Shown here: positions 25,870-38,545 of the stretch, one piece after another
Layout: each line of letters starts with the position of its first letter
Numbering within the stretch: position 1 is the first letter of the stretch
DNA from: Phyto melanocephala
Taxonomy: Eukaryota > Arthropoda > Insecta > Diptera > Rhinophoridae
Assembly: GCA_941918925.1 (NCBI GenBank)
Contig: OW799233.1
Location: 558,001 to 622,000 of the forward strand
Direction: 5' to 3'
DNA length: 64,000 nucleotides
Notes under the pieces: model-generated
Told to the model about the DNA's origin: nothing
Databases searched by the model: none
What the model saw: the letters and a program-made list of their open reading frames with translations, nothing else
Translations under genes and position numbers: made by a program

Positions 25870-26126
25870 GATCAGCATCCCTTCCTTCACTTAGTTTCGC
25901 TCCGACACCGGAGTTTGCTCTAGACTAGAAAACTGTCCTTCAGACTAAGCTTCCGCATACTATCCGTACATATTGTGTGTCTGGCTGTGATCCATAATAT
26001 TCCGTTAGCCGATTCCGGACATAATGCATGCGCTGCTACTTTAGCGTTTTCCAGGTTCATTCTACAAACATAATCCTCAATGACAATGTGTCCTGTAGTC
26101 AAGGCAGTTGTTAAACTTATCATCAT
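25870..26126 (-). pseudogene. Possible LINE remnant (C-terminal region)
   Basis: A GC-richer stretch. The minus-strand frame 26126-25920 reads TGHIVIEDYVCRMN, resembling the segment (TGH.xIG.hxxRM) before the terminal Cys/His cluster in Jockey/I-type LINE proteins. The rest of the frame does not keep the expected CCHC pattern. This is a weak, inference-based call. A small unrelated gene piece is the alternative. Confidence 0.35.
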
Positions 26127-27083
26127 ACACCGATAAAGTCCGAAAATGTGTTTTTATCAAAACTATTTTCTCGTTAGATAATTTTAACTTTTCGAAAGAA
26201 ATAATGTCAAACTACATAACAACGCTATTACTTTTCTGTATTAATATAAAGATCAAAAAATTTGTTTATTTGTGGGCCCAACTATATTTGGTACACATTT
26301 TGTTTCACATGAGAGTCGGTGTAGACGAAAATCCTAAATATATATGTAATTTTAACTATTTTTACCTCCAGTTTTCATTGTGCATGCAAATTTTGAACAC
26401 CAACTGCACGTTGCTTAATGACCTTAGCTATGGCACGTTTGGAAATGCCCTTGCAAAATATCCTTTTTTTAATTATTAAAAAAACACACATACTAACGTA
26501 CGTATTTGTACAACTGTGATTTTGTTTTTTTAGCAAGAAAACTGCAAAGATTACAAATTTTTAAAATGAAATGAAATTTTTATGAAAAGGATGACAATGG
26601 AAATGCCGTTGGCTAGAAGAGCCAAAACAAAAAAAATATAAAGTGATGCTGAATTGAAATGTAAGTTAAATAACCTCTCCTTACATTTTACAACTCTGAG
26701 TTGTCAATTGTACAAATATTTAATGTGTGTATGTATGTATAAAAGCGTGTGCATATTCACAAAACCAAATGCCATTCACAGTGAACTTGAACCTAGCTTT
26801 CGCGGAATTTCCGTACAACACCGTTTTTTTTATTCTATTTTCATTTGTTTTTATGGTTAAATAGCATTTAACACTTTTTGTCCTATGAAATGGAAAGACA
26901 CGAAAGAAAAAATATTTGTAAATTTCAATTCTTTACATGAACTTGGTTCCTTTAGTCGTTTCGTTTTGTTGGAAGCACTGCACAAGCACATTCATTTATT
27001 TGACTTCAGAAGAAGACCTGCTCTAGTATACTTGCACTCTACAATGTTGCTAATTCTTTTTGTTGTTTTTTTCCTTGCGCATC
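26127..27083. other. AT-rich non-coding stretch
   Basis: It has a 123-codon open frame (26108-26479, plus) with Phe/Ile/Asn-rich content and two other short frames. None has a recognisable domain, signal or coding bias, so I do not call them genes. Confidence 0.5.
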
Positions 27084-27091
27084 TATACAAG

Positions 27092-28332
27092 CACTGTTGC
27101 CAACTTTTTCCCATAGAATATTGCTAAAATAAGTAGAAAAATAGCTAGAAAATAGCTAAAAATAAAAAATTATTAAAATTTTAGCGATAAATCGCTAATT
27201 ATTTATTTTTTTTGCAAATTCTGGCATAAATTAAAAAAAATAGCCAAATGTTTGTCCATTTTTTTTATTGCGCGGAAAATTTAGCGTTTTATCGCTAAGT
27301 TTTTCTTATTTAATGACAGAAGGAAAAAAAGAAAAGTATAGTAATTCACTAAAAGTCTTGAGCCAATACTCTATATTCTCGCTTCCACATGTAAAATTAT
27401 AATCTAGTTTCTTTAGTGTTGATTTAAATATATCGTAATTGAAGCTGTCGCATCGGCCACTTCAGCCAAGCTTAGAAATGTTAACATAATTTGTTGTTTT
27501 TCAGTACTGAAAATAATTATTAAGATACCAATATCAAAAAGAATGTTTATTTTAAGTTTATGTACCACTTGATAACACCAACGTCTATTGATTTTTTTCC
27601 TAATACACTATATCTAGAACCTGATACATCGTTTCTAACTTCCATTAAGAGATGGGTCACTAAAACATTTTTATTTATCGCTAAGCATTTGGTTCTATGA
27701 ATACGGTTTTCAATCGTTCCATCGAAATCTTTTTTACATAAATCACTCAGGTGATCAATTAAATTAATTGACGTATGTTGAGATATAAATGAAGCCTTCT
27801 TTTAATTTAATTTTTTCCAATATAAACCTTTCACCGATGCAGATGACTTGTGTTCGTACAATTTTGCAGACAAGGAGCACCTGCATCAATGTCCTTTTGT
27901 ATTGTCTTTTTAATCTTGCATTACCCAGGACTTAAACTTTTAATGGCTTAACCATGCACAAGTTTTTGATTTTATTAGTTTTTTTTTTGCAATAATTTCT
28001 TTTTTTGCTAATTTCTTTTAAGCAATTTTTAAATAGTTTTTATTTGTATAATTCACAAACTCAGAACACAAATTTTTCGAGCTATAAATTTTGCAAGATA
28101 AAATTGGTTTTTGAATTTTAATGTACGTGGTTTTTGCCTTTCAGATACCATAATCTGCATTAAAAAGTGTATTGAAAATAGCATTCGCCTCACAAATGAA
28201 TTGGTATCTACTCTTTAAGAATGTATACAACAAATGTATTTAAAACACATTAAAAACTAACATCGCAAAAATCGCTAGATTTCCCGCTAATAGCTAAATC
28301 ATATTTTTTCCCGCAAAAAATGTTTAACAGTG
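27092..28332 (-). mobile_element. hAT-superfamily DNA transposon, decayed, 1241 bp
   Basis: The element begins CACTGTTGCC and ends AACAGTG. The outer seven bases are an exact inverted repeat (CACTGTT) and the following bases pair only loosely (AACTTTTTCCC against ACATTTTTTGCGG). It is flanked on both sides by the same eight bases, TATACAAG (27084-27091 and 28333-28340), the hAT target duplication length. Repeats of the type TAGCGATAAATCGCTAA lie inside both ends (27182-27200, 27282-27300, 28268-28300) and may be subterminal binding sites. A transposase relic is inside on the minus strand. Confidence 0.85.
27553..27798 (-). pseudogene. hAT transposase fragment (ZBED-type)
   Basis: An 82-codon minus-strand frame without stops reads in order SINLIDHLSDLCKK, HRTKCLAINKNV, LLMEVRNDVSGSRYSVL and KKSIDVGVIKWYINLK. 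This matches the hAT transposase layout in which a DHL...L segment and an RTK segment precede the first catalytic Asp in a (I/V)DESTDV motif. Here DEST has become KKSI, so the catalytic segment is altered. Beyond 27800, in other frames, a Trp/Cys/His-bearing stretch near 27880-27970 resembles a broken BED zinc finger. Frameshifts and stops leave no functional protein. Confidence 0.65.
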
Positions 28333-28340
28333 TATACAAG

Positions 28341-29989
28341 GCATACTTATTCATAAGCTGATCGCAGTTTGGAGAGAATTTTTTTGTTTATATTTTTTAA
28401 ATATGAAGTTTGACATAAGAAATAAAAAGAAAGAATAGAGAGAGAATTGTTTTTATCTATAAACTTTGATAGCCGAAGTTTAAAAGTTTTGTGAAATAAA
28501 AAATTCTTTGTGCGTTTTATTTATTATTTTAAGAGTACATTTGAAGTTTCCCTGCAGTTTTTTTATACAACAAATTTTTTTCGTAGAGTTCATAGCAGAT
28601 GCAGGATTATCAAAGAATTTTTTATATTAAATAGGGCATTCAGAAATAATGCAAATTACATTAAATACATTACATCAAATACAAAGGCAAATACACGACG
28701 ATAATTTTTTATAACAAAATTAATATTGGGATTCTGATCAGAATTAGTTCGATTAGATTGTACAACAAATATTTCTAGAATTTAAATTGTATTTAAAAAA
28801 AAAATTAAAACCGAAAAATTTATTATATATTTTATCCGAACGTCCTTAATTTAAATATATTTTTTCAGATGATCCATAAGTTTATAAGTAGAATGGATGT
28901 GTGTGTCAATTCGATTTAAATTATTCACTCTTACGGTTGCGATTGCTTTAAATTGTGCCTCTTGGCCATACACTTTTCCAGGCGCATTTGTTTTTGTCAC
29001 ACAAATTATGATAATCTTAGTTGTCTAGACAATACGGACGAGAGACAGACATACTGAGATTAACAAAAAAAATAAAAATAAATCCTTGTTACAAAAACAA
29101 ACAAAAAATAACGTGCCTTTACAGTTATGGCCAACAATAAAATAAATTTGTCGTTAGAATTGTAAAAATGCTTCTGTTGCATATTTTTTTTTTGATTTTT
29201 TACGCAAATTCTTTGTTTAATTTACGGTTTCCGTTCATTTTATATTTATTTTAATTAATTTCTTCTCAATTTGAAGATTTATCAGCATCATGGATTTTAT
29301 TAAGAGTTTACGGTGGAGGCAAATATTTTCCATCATTTGCCATATCATTGACTTCCTCGCATTGTTATCGACATCTACATAAGTATGTATGTATGTATGT
29401 ATGTATGTATGTATGTATTTATGTATGTGTGTCGTAAAAAATAGCCTCAAATTCAATTTTAAAAAAATATTTTTTCGAATTAAAATTCAGTTATAAAATT
29501 AAAACCAAGAATGATACTTAATCATATAAATGTGTAAAAATTTTAACATGATCGGATCCAAGGGGAAGAAAACAGGATATTTACCATCTACAGCAACCAA
29601 ATTAATTACATTTTTATTTTGATAAACAACAGCTTTACAGCCATAAAGCATCACCTTCCTGGGGAGGGGAAAACTAATAATTTATTCACCAATTAGAAAA
29701 ATATATTTTCTCATATGAGAAAAATTATATTTCTGTAGAAAACAATACGAGTTCACTTCAGGCTGACAATTCGAGCTCAGGCCATTATATATTATTTTAG
29801 TAAAATTTAGTGTTTACCTTGTGGTCAAAATTCAATTTTTGTACTTAATGTTATTTTGTCTGTCGAAACAAGTAGAATTTATCCAATATCTCCCCCAATC
29901 GCTACATAAAACGTATTGCTAATATTTTGTCTCTACTGCACTAGGATCTTATAAGTAGGACACTAATCTCCAGGATTATATTCAATGCC
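28341..29989. other. AT-rich non-coding stretch
   Basis: No gene supported. It includes a TATG microsatellite (annotated separately). The remaining frames are short and of low complexity. Confidence 0.55.
29382..29430. repeat. (TATG)n microsatellite
   Basis: About nine near-perfect GTAT units followed by variant units, the longest such tract outside the mini-me copies. Confidence 0.9.
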
Positions 29990-29994
29990 AGGGA

Positions 29995-30440
29995 AATGTG
30001 ATGGACTATATGGCTGCAGAGAAAGATATTATTGGTTGAGATTCAACGGACTGTATGAGGCGTGCGCAGTATGAATCAAACATAAATAAAAGCACAGGGG
30101 CAGTTGTCTACAACATTGGGGGAAACATCAGAAAGTCATAGAGATTTTCTGATAATTGTAGCGTGTTCAAGCAACGGACAACGAATCTCATAATGGAACA
30201 TGTTCCGAAGGGTAGGGTGTTTAGTGTTTGCAAAGATTTTAAGGCTGCTCCCAATGCCTTGAATGGACACTATATCAAATCTAGGCTTTTCTTAATGTCA
30301 AATTATGTTGGACACTAAAGCATTGTAGAGTTAAGGGCGACCAAATTCGCACGCGCTGGATCGGCATAAGGGTTCACTAATGAAGAGAGCGAGTCATCAC
30401 AATGGACTGATGTGCCATGGAAGATCTGAAGGGACTGTAT
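29995..30440 (+). pseudogene. LINE remnant: RNase H region of a Jockey/I-type element
   Basis: Decayed plus-strand coding DNA. The pieces are TGAVVYNIGG (compare the GAG-V-Y start of LINE RNase H), then after a stop RFSDNCSVFKQ (compare R.PD.CSVFQAE). KDFKAAPNALNGHYIKSR (compare SDSQAA..AL) and KFARAGSA (compare ADELAR.GSA) follow. Stops and frameshifts separate them. The tail contains CACAATGGACTGATGT, like the 3' end of fly LINEs. It is 5'-truncated; no poly-A tail or target duplication could be fixed. Confidence 0.6.
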
Positions 30441-33400
30441 GTGTTTGTATTTTAATGCTTTAAAGTTACAAACTTTCGAATGGTACATATATTTTATTTC
30501 TTTTGTTAAAAGCCAAGATTTAAATTTACTTGGCATTAATAAAATGAAAGTCACTCACGTATGTGGTCATATATAAGCAAACTCAATGCCCCAAAAGCGA
30601 TTTCAACAATTTTATTATTTAAGATTTTCATTTTTAAATGTTTTTTTTTTCTATACCATCAAATTTACATTTTCTTCGAACTAGAATTAAGTTCTGCATG
30701 GTTATTGGGTTTAAGTCTAAATGAGTTAAAATAGTGCTAAAGTTTAATAGAAATTAATGACAAATGAAAATCCATTTACAATACAAGCGAAATATGTGCT
30801 CGTTTTTAATGTAATGAATTACTGCCTTAAGTAATATCATACTAAAAAGGGGGGTCTTTGTAAGAATGAAATGAAAAACTAATTTAAAGTAAAAAAAAGG
30901 AAAGAAAACATGTAATCTAACTAACTAACGGTGAAACAACCACCCTTTTTTATACTTTAATAATATTTATGTACCAAGTCTTTATTAACAATATTTAATT
31001 TCATGGACCATTAGTGTGTTGAGTTACAAGTTTGCCCAAATATACATGCTTTATGAAGACTTGATACTGCTTCCAAAAATACACAAACAATATTCCGTTT
31101 TTTACTTTTTTTTTTTTTTCTTGTATATTTACAACAAACACTAACACTAACAGGCCACATAGTCAACCACCCCAAACAACATTTCCAACCAAAGTTGATA
31201 AATTGGCTGGATAGTTACAACAACTAAAAGCAACGAAAATTGTGGTCATGAACTGATAGGTCAAAACAAAAACAATATTACCGATATAATGGATTTGAAG
31301 AGGCAGGCAAGAAAAAGGGAAGGAAATCTTTCAAAAATGAAATTTTACGTTTAAGTAAAAAATTACTTTCGATGGAGGGATGGTGGCTATAAGTTGAACG
31401 ATATCCCAAATTGCATTGTTTTAATAGTTTTGGTCATTCAATTATGGAAAATAAACTGGTTGATTTAACATTTTACCAAAAGTTTAAGTGGGTTTTCTTT
31501 TTGCAGTTTCTAGAAAGAGGAAAAGGACCGAAGTGTTTTAGTAATTTTTTTCTTTATGCTTTAAAAACACATACATACATAAATATGTACATACATAAAG
31601 TATATCATTTATTTATTAAACACTTGTATTTCTGCCAGACATATACGAGACTTAAAATCTGCACAATGAATTTAAGAAGGCTTATACCACGTACATTCAT
31701 ACAAATATTTCTAGACCACTAGATTCATTCTATGCAACGTGTGTGTTAGTTAGAAAATGCAAATTATTATAGAAGCTCATTCTGACAATTAATTTGAAAA
31801 TGCAGAATTTAAAATTTAATTTCTACCATCTTTGCTCTTTTACTACAACTGTACTACTGGTCAATACGAGCGTATTTTGCAGTCGCATAAGTGACGTTGA
31901 TGATGGCAAATGTTGTTAACATGACTTTGTTTTCCAAACAGTGGTACGTGTGTGATGTCAAGTTGTTGTTGTGTCATCAAATGTCTTCATTTCTTATATA
32001 ATTTCTTCACTGAATTGACATGTTTTGAGCTACCCCACCATAGCATTTTAATACCACTTCCTCTATATAAAAACACATAAATAATTATCAAATACCTTAT
32101 TACATATTACAACTATTACTGAGTACTATTTTTTAAAAAATTAAACTGCTTGCAATCAAATAAAATTCAATTCTGAGTATTATACCGATGGTTGTGGTGG
32201 TGGTGGTGATTTAAGAAGGTGATTACATGCTAATGAAGCTTTAGTTTGTGATTTATTATTATATATTGGAGATCTGGCTGATTTTAAAAGTAAAGGAAAA
32301 AAACACACACACAGACACACACAAATACACTTCATCATACTACTCATACAAATTCAGTTCGCATTTGCAATTAAAATCTCTCTGGTATCTACCAATAACC
32401 TGTACAAGGTTGATTCATAGCTTTGTCCGCCTGTGTATATGAACAGACATGAGGTCAATAAAAACATATCTGCCTACTTGCTGGCTGGCCGGCCGTCCTG
32501 TACCAGTTGCTATTTATTTGTGTTAATTCCGCTACAACACTTCCGATGCCCACAATCAATAAACATTAACAATAACATTCATATGCGTAAAATAACATTA
32601 AACAATTCATACACAAAAAAAGACGCTTTCAAAAATATAAAATTAAAAAAAAAACACAGTAATAACAACATACATGCACACAATGTTTTAAAGCAATCAA
32701 TGAAAATCATAGCCAATCTCAATGCAACTGAGCGCCGCAATACATACAAAAATAACCAGAAAAAAAACGACAAGCCATTCATAGTAGTGTGTTTTATAAA
32801 TGTAAAATTGCTATAAATTTTACAGAGCAGCTTCCCTTACCACTTGAATGAATGTTTGTTTTGCAACGCTGGCTGACTGGTGTACTGGAGATTTGTTGGT
32901 TGGCAATAATCATCATCAGCATCAATGAAAAACCGCACACAATGCAAAATTATCATCACAATTCACGATTTATTTCACTGATTACATTAAAAAGCATTAA
33001 AAAATACAACACGAACACTCGACGATGACAACACAAACAAATACAAACAGCAACAACACTTTCTGCAAAAGCAATCACTTTTTTTCTGAAAACCCTTAAA
33101 ACACGGAAACGGAAACCGACAACATGCCTTGTTTTCCTACTGGCCTTTGAAACAGCGGACACAATTAAAACAACTCTTTCGTTATTGTATCCCAGAAAAT
33201 ATTTATTTCATTTGTGGTAACAAAAATGTTCTATAGAAAAATGTATTAACATTTTTGATAATTTTTTTGAAAGCATCAAACGGTTGACTGTAAACAATGA
33301 GAAAAGTTCGCTCGCAATAATGATGAATTCGATCATCTATTGTTTTATAATTGCCATATTCTACAATAATTTAAACTGAAACAGTGTAACATAGAAACAT

Positions 33401-36400
33401 ACATACATACAAGTATCTCCCAAGGAAGTTGATTACAAGTGTTGTTAGAAACATTTTTTTGTGTGCACCTTCTCCGTGGTCAAGTGTGTTGCAGTTCAAA
33501 TCGTTTGTAAATGTGATTGCGCCCGTACAAAATCTGCCAGCACTCTGAATGATAGTGCATTTAAGAGAGTATCAGATGAGCCAGTGCCTATTATAGAGGG
33601 TATGACATTGACTGATTTAAAGGCCACAGCTGATTCTGGGGAAACATGAAATAATCTTATATTTCCATTGGTTGGTCAAGGATATTGGGATATGGACTTA
33701 CTCATTCAAAGCCAATATAGTGATATGACTAGACAGAAGACACGGTGTCGTAAATTATCACATTACGCAGTGATTGGTATCTAACTTATACTGTAATCTT
33801 TTTGGAGTAATCAATTCTGTCCGAGTTGTGGTGGAAGATGCCGGACAGGACTTGTTACTGTTCACGATTTAAAGAGCGATTTTGGAGAGCAACGATTAAA
33901 AAAGACTCGAGGTAGAATCTATGCCGGTTTTAAAAGCCTTTCTACTATGTAAAAGAAAATTGTTTCGTATGTCCATTACTGGCCGATTTTTTGCAGCCGA
34001 ATTATAAAACACTCGGCTATAAACTTTGATTGATTTTATTTACGCCTTTTGAAATACTTTACTGAGAAAATACATAAAATCCTATTTAAAAAACAAAATT
34101 CCTAGAGCCTAGATATGGTATTTGAACTTAAAAGAAGTACATAAACGTTTGTTTCTGATTTGTGACTTTTGACATTATTAACGTTGCAATAAGTTTCCAT
34201 TATCCAAGTTCTCCATCGACAGTAACGTAATAAAGATGTTCACCAACGTTAGTTTCTGTAATTGAGGTACTGTGTCTTTAATCACACGATTTAAATTTTA
34301 TGAGTTTTTTATACTTTTTAGTGGAGAAATGCTTCTAATTGGCATTACTTAATTTTTGTTCAAAGTTAAGTTTTGTACGGAGCTTTAGATGGTCAAAGCC
34401 TTTGTCCTACAGACACTTTTAAAGTTTTAACGAAAACTGGCAAAGTATATTAAACTTGGTAACCTCAATTCATCAGCTACCTCTTCACATGTCAAAAATC
34501 TTTTCACCTGAAATTTACAATTGTCAAACTTCATAAAAACACAATTCTATAGAAAATTCTTTTCTTAATTGCTATCACCTCTTATAATTACACCATGGAA
34601 ACTGGAATAAAAAAATTAATATTATTTACAAAAATTAAAAATAACAAAAAATCATAATAATTTAATTTTGTTTAAGTGACAAGAGCAGAAAGAAATTTAT
34701 TGAAACTTAAGACTTGTCTGTGTAATTCTTTAGTTTATTGTACGATTTTGCAGTGGTGGCACATCGCAAATATGTGTATGAACATATGTAAGTGGATATA
34801 CAGTTATTTTCCTCAACTAGAACACATGTGCGACTGTGAGTGTGTGATTGCAATGATTTAATAACTTAAATAAATTGAGCAGGTCTTTTTACTTACCGCT
34901 TCCATTTAATAATTGTCAAAAGAAAGAAAACATTATGTAAATAATTATATTGAAATTTTAACACGCGGCATCTTATTGTACTTCATCTCCCATCACTATT
35001 TATGTTTTATGCCGATATGCATTGAAATGTACAATATATTTGGTTTTGGTCAAGTAGACTTTAAAATATCACTTCTTGAACGAACAAAGGCATTCATTCA
35101 TACGATATAGTTATATAATTATGTCTGTCTGTTCGTACTTGTAATGAAAATATATTTTGATGTAGAGTGCAAATGTATTGGTAAATTTATTGAGGAATAT
35201 AACTATCAGAAGAAATCATTGAGATTATTGTGCACAAGTGCAATTGATGGATTAAATTCCCATTATTTTTTTTTCTTTTTTCTCTTTTCTTACTTCTTTT
35301 TTTTTTTCTCTTAATTTTTATTTTGTAGTTTCGTTTAACTGCTCCTCTTCTTCTTCAGGCGTGTAGGTTTTTTCAATTCATTTATATCACTGAAGTGGAA
35401 ATAAATAATATTGAGAATCTGTATGCAGTTATGGAAATGATGAAATTTTATGTTCATGTGTATTAAATATAACTCTCGAATTGGATGCATTTGCTAACAT
35501 ACAGACAGTATTTTTTCCATCCAACCGTCTGTCTGTTTGGATGAACATAAATAAATGTAACACGTAGTTATATACGAAAGTGTGCCTGTGTGTGAGTATG
35601 AGCAGTATTTAAAAATGTGAGTAAAATTCTGCTGAATTCTCACCATTTTACAGTGGCATAAAAACATAAAAAATGCGGAAACTTCTCCTTAGACTTGCAG
35701 ACAATTTAAAGTTCGCTTTAGCTAGACTTTGTTGATTTTATTGTGCCAGCACTTAACAAAGTATACAAAGAAAAAATTAAATTTCAGAATCAATAACGAA
35801 ATTAAGTAAAATTTTGTTTCAATTAGGGCCTGACATGTGAGAAAAAAATCAGTTCTTTAAACAAGATTCCATTAGAATAGTTATAACAACACTGAAAATA
35901 TTTATAGAAAATGAAATTAATTTCAAATAAATGTTTGTTTGAACATAATTTAATAATTATTTTGTCTGTGCTGTCATTATAATTCTTGCTGCAGAAATAT
36001 TATTGCCACAAGAAAAAATAAGTCAATTTGCAATGAATAAACATCGAAACTTCTTTTTATAGTGTCCTTCTGTGTTAGCACAGAGTAATTCTAGGTTTCT
36101 TCAAAATTCCCAACCTTGGATCTTAAAATCTTTCGGCATATGCCTCTAAGTAAAATATTCTAAAATTCCTATGTCGTCTACAACAAGCAAAGTAAATCGG
36201 CCCAGCAGCTTATAAGAAATTCCCTATTTATTGCTTCTATTTTTTAGGTTTATTTCACTGTGCATTTGTTGGCTTTTCTCTGCACAGGACATACATTTAA
36301 TTTCCGTTTATGATTGCAAACGAAACGAAAAAAAATTGTATGCAACACACAAAAGAAAAAATGCACTCGAAAATTGTACAAATAATGAAAGTAAATCGTT

Positions 36401-38543
36401 TTGGAAATACACGCAAAGAAAGTGTTAAAAATATGGATACATTATTGCGCTCCCTTACTTTAAAATTAATTGAAATATTTACAAACATAATCCTCATTCC
36501 TCATTTGCATTTATTCTACAAGAATACAAAATATGTTTATCGCAGGCCATTTCTATTTGGGTTTTCTTTAGTGTATTTATAAATGAAAATGTACAAATGT
36601 ATAGGGTTCATGCATATGCATGTCTCTATTTTATAAATATAATATTTCTCACTAGCCTATAATTAAATTAAAATTATTCGTGCAGATGTATTCGAGTGCT
36701 ACATGATTTTCATTAGGTTTAATCATTATGTCTGTAGAAGATTTAAGTGTTAAAAAATCTAGTTTGTATTAATTTTTTATTCGAGTCATAAGACAAACTA
36801 AGTTTCTCAAATACTTTTAAATTTAAATGCATTGCACAACAACAAGCAAACACACCATTCACAATTTCATATTTCTCCATTCTATGTATGTATGTATATG
36901 TAAATACTTATGTATGCAATAAAAGCAACAAAGATGTTTTTTTTTAGCTTCTATATAACAGGTCGCATTAACGACAAATTTCCCTTCGTATTATCGAAAA
37001 GTATATAGTCGTTACACAACGGAAAGTCTGTCAGTTTAAAAATGTTTAAATCAAATTGAATTTTTTGCATTAAATTATTGCATCGAATCGCATTGAAATT
37101 CTAAAAAAAACTGTTGAATAAGGAAAACTAGAGAAACTTATGTGAAATTAACCCCTTTTACAATGATTTCTCTTTGAACATATCGATGCTGTCTATCCAT
37201 GTAGTTTGAACATCCTTTTAGAAAATATCCAAGTCTTAAACATTTTTTCAACAAAAAAAATATAATAATCTTGGAGGGAATAAGAACAAGAACAATAAAA
37301 AAAGAACGTATACACATAGATAACTGATGGTTACATACATAAATAGAAGAAAAAGGAAGGGCTTTGAATGACATTTTCGTGCAATCTGGCAGTAGGAATA
37401 TCACTGAATCATCACAATGCAAGCCAACGCATAAATTTAAATGCAAAACACATTTTCCAGCGCTATCACAGCCAGTCAGCCAACAAGAGCTGCTACATCA
37501 GTATCAGTATCACTTCGAAATTGGTTTAACATTTCGTATAAAAATATTCAAAAATAAACTTGTATTTTGGGAAAATAATATAAAAAGGATTATGTACGTA
37601 CATTTATCCATCATTTCTCACTCTACCGAGAAATTCTCCTGTTCCACACACAGTATTTGTGTATGCGCCATTGCCATCATCATCATCATCAGAAGCACAG
37701 AAATTTTTAGTTTTTATTTAATTTTTTATACGACGAAATCAGCACCTTTTCCATAAAGAAGGGGTGTTAAATTATGTGACAGAATTTTATTTTGTTAAAG
37801 ATTTGCGGTGGCAGTGATAAGTATCAGTGTGTGTATGTGCTTGTGTTTGTACACTCGAACAAGTTTCAACTTGACTCTCTATCTCTTCTACAGTTGTGTC
37901 AAAGAGACAGACACAATTTGTGTAGAGTGAAAGGGCTTTGGTGAAGTTTACAATATAATGCTAGTGGTATTTGTGGCTGATTGTTCAAAATCCAACATGA
38001 CACAAAGGATAATTATCGGTATCCTTTTTATTTTATTCTTGCCATTCATACCACTTTTCTTTTTTTCAAATATTATTTTAACTCTCGAGTGATTGAAATT
38101 TTGGAGATGGAAGTGTGATAAAAATAATTTTATTTAATAAAAGAGTCTACAATGAAATATGTTTAAGAAATAATTTTGTATGTTTGTATATGTACAAATG
38201 TATGTGAACGAGTATACATATATTCGTACATTTTTGTGTATGTATGTGGGTTCTTACTATAGTGAGTGCTGTGTATACATTTTATAGATCCTTCATTATT
38301 ATTATTATTATTAATTTTATTTAAATTATATTAAAACGTATTCACACAAAAGCTTTTAACCTTCCATTTCATTAAGTTGAGTGTCTTTGAATGTAAGTGT
38401 GTGTGTGTGTGTGTGTTTGAGTGTGTGTTTCTCTATATGAACAAATGGGTTTAAAAGCATTTCGTTAACGATGAATTAAAATTAAATCACCTAATGTGCG
38501 TGTGAGTGTCAAATACATACAAACGTAAGTCTATATATGTACA
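30441..38543. other. Long AT-rich non-coding stretch
   Basis: Eight kb without a supported gene. It holds a CA-rich part (32300-32330 and 33010-33060), T/C runs (35270-35320), a (TG)n tract near 38397-38417 and an ATT run near 38297-38315. Open frames of 60-130 codons, such as 32433-32816 and 37138-37446, show no family resemblance. A GC-richer part at 33440-33960 is described in the findings. Confidence 0.5.
38397..38417. repeat. (TG)n microsatellite
   Basis: About ten uninterrupted GT units, followed after a short break by further GT-rich sequence. Confidence 0.85.
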
Positions 38544-38545
38544 TA

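Noticed and set aside
32433..32816. 127-codon open frame
   Set aside because: It is Asn/Lys-rich from A-rich sequence, with no recognisable domain, signal peptide or membrane segment.
37138..37756. Two overlapping frames of 102 and 130 codons
   Set aside because: They are on opposite strands, with biased composition and no family similarity.
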